A DNA stretch of 64,000 nucleotides from Perognathus longimembris pacificus. Taxonomy: Eukaryota; Chordata; Mammalia; Rodentia; Heteromyidae. Under the pieces are notes generated by a model, which was given only the letters and a program-made list of their open reading frames with translations, did no database searches and was not told the origin of the DNA. The position numbers and the translations under genes were made by a program. Positions 56,253-64,000 of the stretch are shown piece by piece (the stretch's first letter is position 1; each line of letters starts with the position of its first letter). The DNA lies in assembly GCF_023159225.1 (NCBI RefSeq), contig NC_063167.1, forward strand, positions 73,240,298 through 73,304,297. The letters run 5' to 3'.

Positions 56253-58263
56253 CCACACACACACACATACCCTTCCAAGGCCCCTCTGGCCTGTCTCAGA
56301 TCACCCTATTTGCCCAGTTCATGTCCATACAAACCTGGACCCTCTGATGTCCATATTGGCTCGAAGCACCAGGTCAGTGATACATTCATTATCAGGGCCA
56401 CAATCTTTTGAGAAGGGGACCTGGAAGAGAGATGAGGTCAGGTCAGGAGGGCTGAGAAAAAGGCAAGGAGAAAGGAATGGAACTTGGGGAAAGAAGAGAA
56501 AAGTGGGTATACTTAGATTAGGGCAGCCCCTCCATCTTCACTCATCCTCCCACCCCTTTCTCTTGAATTCACTGGCAGGTAGTACTGGGACCCAGAGGCA
56601 AGGTGGGGCTTAGTACTCCTAACCAGCTTTCCTATGGAGGCCGGTGAGCGTTCATCCAGCACAGGCCCTGGTTTTGTGGTATTGTCCAAGGCAAAGGTCA
56701 CTGTCAAGGCCACGGGACGGAGGTAATCCGAGGTATCCTGTGGGAAATCAGCATCATGAGGAGCCAGGTTCTGGGTACAACTCCAGTCCCTGGTACAATA
56801 CAATGCTGAAGTGATCGTTTATGGTGCACTTGCTGTGTCCCAGGCACTGTGCTAAGGTTTTAACAAGACTTTATAAATTGCATTCTTTTTTGGCTTTGTG
56901 CTAGACCTGGGGCTTGAACTCAGGGCCTGGGCACTGTCTTTTCCCTTTTTTGTGCAAAGCTGATGCTCTGGAGCCACAGCTCCACTTGCACTTTTTTGCT
57001 GGTTTGTTATAAATAAGAGTCTCCTGCCTGGGCTGGCTTTGAAGCATGATCCTCAGATCTCAGCCTCCTGAGTAGCTAGGATGACAGGCATGAGCCATCA
57101 GTAATACCACTTCAATTATAGGGTTAGTCGCCCCTTTTCAGATGAGGAAACTGAGTGTTGGGAGAATTGCCAGTGGTGAATGGAGGGGTTCCAATGTCCA
57201 TCACACTGACAGCTAGGTCTGTCATCTGCTTTCCTGCTGATTCAGCTGACGCCCAGCCTGCTCCTCATGCAGGGAGGCCCTGCCCGCTCCTTACCAGCAC
57301 ATGGAAGCAGAGCCGCTCACAAGTGACATTCCCCACACTGACTCGGAGCCGTCGAGGTGACAGTCGCTGGCCAGAGCCATCAAAGGCCGCCCGGACCCCT
57401 GCTGTCCACTCATCCAACGATGCGGTGAATCTTATGTCTGAATGGAAGAGGCAAGGTGAGCACCGTGGTGGATGTGGAGACCCAGGCCAGCAGGGGCTGA
57501 GGGTTGGGTCACTCACCGAACTGGCGATCCCAGCGGCCAGGGGTGCGAGACGTCACTTGGAAGCAAAGGACTGCGGTCAGGCAAGCTGCATCCTGGCCTC
57601 GCCGCCTACAGTCCTTCTGAACCACACTGATGGCGGCCGGAGTCACATTGAGTGATGGGGCCAAGTGGACAATGGGCCTGGAGCTGGGACCAGGGTAGGG
57701 AAGATACTCTAGTGGCAAAAGGACAAGCCCTAGGACTGGGAATGTGGTTTAGTGATAGAGGACTTGCCTAGCATGCATGAAGCCCTGGGTTTGATTCCTC
57801 AGTACCACATTAAAGAGAAAAACCAGAAGTGGCTCTGTGGCTCAGTGGTAGAGTGCTAGCCTTGAGCAAAAGAAGCTCAGAGACAGTGCCCAGGCTCTGA
57901 GTTCAAGTCCCAAGACTGGCATAAAGAAAAAGGAGAAGCCATGGAGATCTGGAGTCTGGTGGCTCACACCTGTAACTCTAGCCATTCAGGAGGCTGAGAT
58001 CTGAGAATCAAAGGTAGAAGCCAGCCCAGGCAAGAAAGTCCATGAGACTCTTATCTCCAATTATCCACCAAAAAATAAATAAAATAAAAGCTGGAAATGG
58101 AGGTGTGACCCAAGAAGAGAGCCAGCCCTGGGTGAAAAATCCCAAGCCCTGAGTTCAAGCCCCACTACTGGCACAAAGAAAAGGAAAGGTTAGCATTGGA
58201 GAAGTAGGACCCCAGACTGGGGATATAGCACATGTATTTGCTGAATATGCATGAGGCCCTGGA

Positions 58264-58323
<60 letters not shown>

Positions 58324-59916
58324 CAGATAACAGATCCAATTAAGTAAACATCTGGATGATCTCATTTGATTTTTACAATAAGCCACAAGTAGGTACTACT
58401 ATTATTTTCATCCTTTTAAACTTAGGACATAGGATAAGATGAGCAAGAAACTTGGGTTTCTTGTCCCTATGCATCTGTGCAGTGTTTCCCCCTACTACAA
58501 GAACCAGAGCCCCTCACCTGAGCCCCCTCCCCACTACCAGAACCAGAACCCCCCTCACCTGCCACCCCCACTGGAACCAGAGCCCCTCACCTGAGCAAGA
58601 TGGCCGCCCCATGGGCACCCACAGCCACGTCCACCAGATCATCTCCATCCAGATCTAACCTTCCATCCACACTCCGTCCAAAGTAGCTGAGGGTCTGTGG
58701 CATGGAGACAGCAGCAATCCGCTGAGGGGAAGAGAGTAGAGACTGAGGCAGGGATTCAAACCTGGCTGCTCAGTCTTTCTGCCAGGCCCTCCCTCCCTCC
58801 CTCCCTTCCTTCCTCCCTATCTCCCTTCCTTCCTCCCTTCTTCCATCCCTCCTTCCCTTCCTCTCATCCTTCCTCCCTCTCTCCCTCCTTCCCTCCTTTC
58901 CTTCCTTCCTTCCTTCTGTCCTACTTTTCCTTCCTTTCCTTGCTTTTTTCCTTCCTTCTTTCCCTCCCCTTTTCTTTTGTCTATCTTTCTTTCTCTTTCT
59001 TTCCTTTCTTCCTTCCTTCCTTTCCTTAAGTCCTTTTTTTCCTTATGCAGGTACTGGGGCTTGAACTCAAAGCCTGGGTACTGTCCCTGAGCTTTTTTTC
59101 TACTCAAGGCTAGAGCTCCAGTGCTTGAGCCACATCTCCACTTCACCTTCTTGATGGTTCATTGGAGATAAATGTCTCACTGACTTTTCTGCCCAGGCTG
59201 ACTTCCAATTTTGATCCTCAGATCTCAACCTTCTAAGTAGTCAAATTCCAGGTGTGTTCCTCCCACTTCTTCTGCACTCCTGACCTGGGCGGGACGAGGT
59301 CTAACTCCCCGATGAGTTCCATGGTAGAGGTACAGCGCTCCTTGGTGCCCATCCTCCAGAGGTGCTCCCACAGCCACGTCGGAGAAACCATCTTGGTTCA
59401 GATCAGGAAGAGCACCCATGGCAAAACCAAACCGAGCATCCTGGGAGAGTTCTGGCTGAAGTGTTCCTTGGAGCATCAGCAAAGACTGCTAGTGGAGGTG
59501 AGCACATAGGAGATGCAAATTTGGCCTTCTTGCCCTCTCCAGGAGCCCTCAAATAGATGTGCCATCCCTCCTCCCACCCCCACCCCCATCCACCAAGTCC
59601 TATGTGCTAGCAGAAGTCTCACCTGACCCACAGCATACACATAAATACGTCCTGTCTCCTTGTTCTGGGGTCCCAGGAACATGGGGGCAGCCACAAGTAA
59701 GACATCTGTTGTTCCATCACTATCCGTATCCAATGGACAAAGCTCACTGCCAAAGTAGGAGCCAATCTGGGAAGTGGTGAGTAGTGATCACCCCAGAGAA
59801 AAGGGAGTCATGGTAGACAAGAGGACACAGCAGGAAACACTATCCAACCTGCCAATCTGATCCTCATATCCCTGACAGACTCTGCCCATCCAAATTCAGA
59901 CTTTCCACTGCTGCAT

Positions 59917-59980
<64 letters not shown>

Positions 59981-62900
59981 AATTCCTGAATTCAGGGCCT
60001 GAGTGCTTTCCCTGAACTTTTTTGTTCAAAATTGGCCTTCTACCACTGTGCCACACCTCCACTTCCCGCTTTTTGCTGATTAACTAGAGATAAGAGTCTC
60101 CTGGACTTTCTGGCTTGGTCTGGCTTTGAACTGTGATCCTTACATCTCAGTCTTCTGAATGGCACCCATGCCCAGCTCCCTAACCCTTCTTCTTTTTTAT
60201 TGGTTGTGGGGCTTGAACTCAGGGCCTGGGCACTGTCTCTGAGCCTTTTTGTGCTCAAGGCTAGTGCTCTGCCACTTGAGCCACAGCACCACTTCCACCT
60301 TCAGAGTGGTTAATTGGAGATAAGAGCCTCACAGGGACTTTTCTGCCCAGGCTGGCTTCAAACCACAGTCCTCAAATCTCAGCCTCCTGTGTAGCTAAGA
60401 TTACAAGTGTGAGCCACTGGTGCCCCACTCCCCGCTCCCCCCCCCTTTTTTTTTGCCAGTCCTGGGTCTTGAACTCAAGGCCTAGACATGGTTCCTGAGC
60501 TTCTTTTGCTCAAGGCTAGCACTCCAACACTTGAGCCACAGCGCCACTTCCAGCCTTTTCTGTTTATGTGGCGCCACTTCCAGCTTTTTCTGTTTATGTG
60601 GCATGCTACTACTAAGCTACATTCCCAGCCCCTCGCCTCTTCTTTTAAAAAAAATATTGTTATTATAAAGGTGATGTACAGAGAGGTTACAGTTACATAA
60701 GTCAGGTAAAGAGTACATTTCTTCTGGCCAATGTCACCCCTTCCCTCTTTATCTCCCCCAACACTTCATGATGGCATACCTGCTCCCCCTGGAGGCTCTG
60801 GGCGACCCTCACAGCCCCATCTTTCTTCAGCTGGAAGGCAATCACTTTTCCTCGGTGTCTAAACCTAGGAGCCCCTGAGAGAAAGAGCCGGCGTCCACCC
60901 CGCAACAGCATGGAGGAAACAGAGTACCCTAGAAGGGAACAAGGCATCTCTTATAAAGGTCAGAGCAGAGACTTCTCAAGGCATGGGAGATGAAGGAGCA
61001 ACAGCATGATCTGAGAGGCAGGGCCTCTAGGCTCCTCCTGGCTCTCCCCATCCCCTTCTGCTCACCCAAATAGGCTGCATGGTTCTGAAATTCAGGGGGA
61101 AACTCATCTTCCAGGGCTGTGCGTGGAGGGAAAAGGCGGCGACCTTCTTCAAGCCATAACACTGAGCCCCCCCAGTCATAGGCTCCCACCATCCCAAAAA
61201 GAATTCCATCCTGCAGGGCAGAACCAGGAGTTATTGAGAAGGCAGTGGGGAACAAGGAGAAAAAAAGTCAGTTGGGACACTGGTGGCTCACGCCTGTAAT
61301 CCTAGCTACTCAGAAAACTGAGAGCTGAGGACTGTGCTTCAAAGTCGGCCTGGGCAGAAAAATCCCAGACTCTTATCTCTGAAGTGGAGCTGTGGCTCAA
61401 GTCAAAGAGTGCCAACCTTGAAGGGTAAAGCTGAAGGAGAGCACAAGACCTTAAGTTCAAGTCCTAGTACTGACACAAGAAAACAAAGAAAAAAAAAAGA
61501 AAGGAAGGAAGGAAGGAAGGAAGGAAAGAAAGAAAGAGAGAAAGAAAAATAATTGCAAGGACTCATAAATGATTTTTCTTTTTCAGCTCTGAGACCAGGA
61601 TTCAACTTTGTACCTGACACTCATTGGCTGGCACTCTACCAATTGAGCCATGCCTCCAACCCCTCATACATGAATCTGAGGCTGGGAGCTGTCACAAGGA
61701 GTCAGAGTCTGTACAACCTGTAGCCGATGAGTGGAGAAGCCAATCTGAGACATTTCCAGCCCAAAGGAACTTTCATTTTCTCCATGGGAACCTTGCAAAT
61801 GAGAAAATAGCAGGGTGCTATCAGAAGAAAGTTCCCTTTTGACCTACACATCACATTCTGGAACTCCACTTATTCTCCCAGACACCCCCCCAACACACAC
61901 ACTGCCCCCTCCCATTTTCTGGGGCAAGTAGTACCCTCAAGGCCAAAAATCCGGTCTCCTAGTGCATCCACAATGTCCGTTAGTGCAGCCTCATCAGTGA
62001 CATTGAAGAAGAAACGCTCATCCGGATCACTGGCGATGGCTCTGATTTCCTGCAGGAAAGTGCTGGGGTCTCGCTGCCGTCGGAGGTAATGACCAAGGAC
62101 CTGAGGCCAGGAGAGCGAGATGGCACCTGTTACACAATGGAATTACTCGTGTATCTGGAAGAATGAGTTTATATTATTTGTATACAAATGGATGGATCTG
62201 GAAAAACTCATTTTAAGTGAAGTAACTCAGACTCAGAGAGATGAAGGGCACATGTTTTTTCTCATATGTGGAAGTTAGACCTAAATTATGTGAAAATGAA
62301 ACCAGGATAATTGAAGGGATGGACAGGATTGGGAAAGATGGGGGAGAGAGATGAAAGAAGTGACATGGATGACATTGAATTGAAACTTATTTGTGCAACT
62401 ACTTAAAGGTAATTTTTTTTAAAAGAAAGAAAATATAAGAAAGTAAGACAAAAAGATGGTGCCCATTCTCTGTGAATAAGGAGTGGGCACTGATGGAACA
62501 ATGGCAACTGAAATGAAGGGAGGGAAATAGACTGAAGACTGGGAAATAGTGAAGGCTTAAAGTTCCCAGTCCTAAATCCATCTAGAGCCAGATCAATTCT
62601 TACTGCGATTCCATAGCGTGTCACCCTCCCTGCCTCACAGGCCTTCAGGGCTGCCGGGAGATCTTCCCCATCATGAGACTCTCCATCAGTGACAACGACC
62701 AGTAGCCTGGCAGCCTCTGGCCGGCCACCCCGGGACTGGCTGAATCCCTCTGTGCTGAGAAGAGAGACATATAATTTCGTGTGTGTGTGTCTGTGTGTGT
62801 GTGTGTCTGTGTCTGTGTGTGTGTCTGTGTGTGTGTATGCATGTGTGTATGCTAGCACTCTATCACTTGAGTCACAGCTCCACTTCTGGCTTTTTTTGGT

Positions 62901-63388
62901 GTGGTTAATTAGAGATAAGAGTTTCACAGACGTTTCTGCTTTGGCTGGCTTTGAACCATGATCCTCAGATCTCAGCCTCCTGAGAAGCTAGGAATACAGA
63001 CATGAGCCACCAGCACCTGGCACACATAAAATGTAATACAGTCAGTAATTCACTGCGGTCAGGCATGTGGCTTTTCAGGCCATTTCCCAGCAATGTCTAA
63101 CAGAACCAGTGAAGCTAGAGTAGAGGGGTAGAGTGCTGTCTACAGAGGTAAATAAAGACATGGAAGCCAGGGGCAATTGCTCACACCTATAAATCCTATC
63201 AACTCAGGAGGCTGAGCTCTGAGAATCATGGTTCATGGCCAGCAAGGTCAGGAAAGTCCATGAGAGTTTTATCTCCAATTAACCACCTAAAAATCAAAAG
63301 TAGAGGTATAGCTCAAGTGGTAAAGTGTTAGCCTCGATCAAAGAAACATAAGGATAGTGCCAGGCCTTGCCTTCAAGCCCCAGTACTG

Positions 63389-63438
<50 letters not shown>

Positions 63439-64000
63439 CAACCTAGACCCTGTGTAGAAATATAACAAGAGGGGATGCAAGCACAACTTAGCTTTCCTCC
63501 ATGCACAGGTGGTGTGTACAGAGACAAACATGCCAATATCCTGGTACGTACATATTACATCCAGAACCCTCATCCACCCCTTTTCATCCTTCATCCTCTG
63601 CCCTCCCTCCCAACGTCCCTCCCCGAGCCTCACCAGGCCACCATTATTGCTTGGGCAGTCTTCGTTTCTCTGCCCTCCCGCCGACTGAGGTTCCTTGCTG
63701 CTCTCACCACTTCTTCCTTGGTCCGAAAATCTCCGAGGGACCACTCATGCGTAGGGCTCTCCCCATACTGCACCAGCCCCACCTAACAAGAATGTGTGCA
63801 CCCCATGAGATGAATGCGGGAAGGAGGTAGAGGAGGGAGGAGACAGAGGGAAGAGAGGGGAGATGAACATCTGGGTATGATGAAAGGTATGGCCTGCATT
63901 TCTCTTCTCCCAGGCCCCTCCAGATTGCCTGCACTTACCTGAATCTGCTCTGGATCAATAAACAGTCTCCCTACTAGCCTCCGCAGGAATGTCTGAACTT
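51316..64000 (-). CDS. ITGA10: Integrin alpha-10 (ITGA10), 3' 25 exons, partial
   Basis: Exons in order: 63939->64000, 63634-63782, 62604-62754, 61935-62100, 61718-61791, 61066-61210, 60780-60928, 59623-59766, 59285-59488, 58591-58721, 57517-57683, 57295-57437, 56624-56737, 56335-56420, 55778-55919, 55234-55326, 55022-55098, 54791-54880, 53872-53956, 53640-53753, 53071-53151, 52834-52947, 52292-52387, 51640-51753, 51316-51381. They join in phase to about 984 aa of an expected 1167. The signal peptide, first propeller blades and start of the I domain lie beyond the right edge. The product pairs with beta-1 at the cell surface and binds collagen, chiefly in cartilage. Visible parts are most of the I domain, calcium-binding FG-GAP repeats, thigh/calf domains, a membrane helix and GFFARKK. 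No coding break is seen. Confidence 0.97.
51772..51827. repeat. (TG)n/(CG)n beside the ITGA10 transmembrane exon
   Basis: Reads as (CA)n in ITGA10 RNA and ends about 17 bases before the acceptor of the transmembrane exon. Confidence 0.95.
51830..54235. repeat. Intronic repeats in ITGA10, 3' part
   Basis: Type A about 51830-52065 (minus), 52420-52640 (plus), 53190-53410 (plus), 54085-54235 (plus). A gcac-type short repeat at about 52640-52672 and (AAT)n at 53445-53489. Confidence 0.78.
52292..57683 (-). other. ITGA10: ITGA10 thigh and calf ectodomain exons
   Basis: Thirteen exons from SSRPIVHLAPS (57517-57683) to LTEASRWSE (52292-52387) code for the beta-sandwich leg. Several N-glycosylation sequons (for example NVT, NTT, NGT, NLT) and paired cysteines (CGPDNEC, VECTTR) are visible. 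Confidence 0.88.
54395..57095. repeat. Intronic repeats in ITGA10, middle part
   Basis: Type A about 54395-54620 (minus), 55408-55625 (plus), 55998-56190 (plus), 56895-57095 (minus). Imperfect (AC)n at 55641-55709 and 56193-56272. Old mammalian repeat wording at about 56805-56880. Confidence 0.75.
57730..58320. repeat. SINEs and (AC)n in an ITGA10 intron
   Basis: Type B about 57730-57925 (plus), type A about 57955-58170 (plus), an ID-like piece at about 58215-58262 that runs into (AC)n at 58264-58319. Confidence 0.85.
58490..58595 (-). repeat. ITGA10: Tandem repeat copying an ITGA10 5' splice site
   Basis: Three 32-41-base units share (G)CAG|GTGAGG followed by a GGTTC stretch. Exon ends would be at 58591 (the real one), 58559 and 58518. 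Confidence 0.85.
58788..59036. repeat. CCTT/CCCT tract in an ITGA10 intron
   Basis: About 250 bases of nearly pure pyrimidine on plus, followed by a minus-strand type A SINE at about 59045-59250 whose tail probably seeded it. Confidence 0.93.
59921..60775. repeat. (CT)n, SINEs and an L1-like 3' end in an ITGA10 intron
   Basis: (CT)n at 59921-59978. Type A about 59985-60175 and 60200-60425 (minus). Type B about 60450-60635 (minus). About 60645-60750 reads on minus like a rodent L1 3' end ("gtaacctctctgtacatcac"), stopping near the exon donor at 60778-60779. Confidence 0.7.
61270..61660. repeat. Type A SINE and GAAG tract in an ITGA10 intron
   Basis: SINE about 61270-61480 (plus), GAAG/GAAA run at 61494-61548, then a short minus-strand repeat fragment to about 61660. 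Confidence 0.8.
62150..62440 (+). repeat. L1-like 3' fragment in the ITGA10 I-domain region
   Basis: The text "aagtgaagtaactcagac" and "ctcatatgtggaagttaga", followed by an A-rich end, matches the 3' part of L1 ORF2 and its flank as known from mammals. It is short and not coding. Confidence 0.6.
62780..63436. repeat. Microsatellites and SINEs in an ITGA10 I-domain intron
   Basis: (TG)n with TCTG interruptions at 62780-62838, type A about 62845-63020 (minus) and 63155-63390 (plus), then (AC)n at 63391-63436. Confidence 0.88.

Larger units (their letters stand above)
58591..61791 (-). other. ITGA10: ITGA10 beta-propeller exons (FG-GAP repeats)
   Basis: Exons from 61718-61791 to 58591-58721 encode propeller blades. 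Calcium loops of the DxDxDG type are seen as DTDSDGTTD (59623-59766), DLNQDGFSD (59285-59488) and DLDGDDLVD (58591-58721). All metal-binding aspartate or asparagine positions look intact. Confidence 0.92.
61935..64000 (-). other. ITGA10: ITGA10 I (vWA) domain exons
   Basis: Four exons encode the C-terminal three quarters of the collagen-binding I domain, from VQTFLRRLVG to GDRIFGLEG. Two metal-site (MIDAS) loops are visible: the Thr of GRETKTAQA and the Asp of VVVTDGES. The first loop (DxSxS) lies outside the window. Confidence 0.92.

Noticed and set aside
61791..61796. Unusual AAG acceptor of an ITGA10 exon
   Set aside because: AAG is less common than CAG but accepted; the exon joins in phase and gives the expected GSHGENESSFGLE.
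1..64000. CRISPR arrays, prophage, insertion sequences, toxin-antitoxin or other prokaryotic systems
   Set aside because: The regular repeats are microsatellites and minisatellites; the gene structure is mammalian throughout.
1..64000. Endogenous retrovirus
   Set aside because: No paired LTRs, primer-binding site or gag/pol-like frames were seen; only SINEs, MIR relics and short L1-like pieces.

Overview
This window is nuclear DNA from a placental mammal, almost certainly a rodent. The genes are split into many short exons with GT-AG introns, the promoters are CpG-rich, and introns and spacers are packed with SINEs and microsatellites. Two SINE types dominate. One is a 7SL/B1-like head joined to a tRNA-like (ID-like) tail (here type A). 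The other is a dimer of two tRNA/ID-like units ending in poly(A) (here type B). ID-like dimers of this kind are known from Geomyoidea (kangaroo rats, pocket mice, gophers), so a heteromyid-like source is my best guess. That is an inference from repeat style, not a database match.

Four protein genes can be rebuilt exon by exon, in the order known for the human 1q21.1 block (ITGA10-ANKRD35-PIAS3-NUDT17), reversed here. NUDT17 lies on the plus strand (CDS 1952-4613, 8 exons). PIAS3 is on the minus strand (16152-6002, 14 exons) and meets NUDT17 tail to tail. ANKRD35 is on the minus strand (46964-21979, 13 coding exons). ITGA10 is on the minus strand (64000-51316, 25 exons); its first roughly 180 codons lie beyond the right edge. 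Exon phases agree at every junction except ANKRD35 exon 2, which has one extra G in a homopolymer.

By region: 1-1840 is repeat-rich spacer. 1842-4780 is NUDT17. 4700-17030 is PIAS3 and its CpG island. 17031-20810 is SINE-rich spacer. 20815-47590 is ANKRD35, whose promoter carries a four-copy GC-box minisatellite. 47590-51315 is spacer plus the ITGA10 3' UTR. The rest is ITGA10.

The genes do not form a pathway. NUDT17 is a predicted Nudix hydrolase, PIAS3 a SUMO E3 ligase and STAT3 inhibitor, ANKRD35 an ankyrin/coiled-coil protein of unknown role, and ITGA10 a collagen-binding integrin alpha chain. I see no new multi-gene system. The most interesting signals are structural: a tandemly copied 5' splice site in ITGA10, a microsatellite acting as the polypyrimidine tract of an ANKRD35 exon, the ANKRD35 frameshift, the overlapping 3' ends of NUDT17 and PIAS3, and recent SINE insertions with intact target-site duplications. 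Human protein comparisons are from memory and should be confirmed by alignment.
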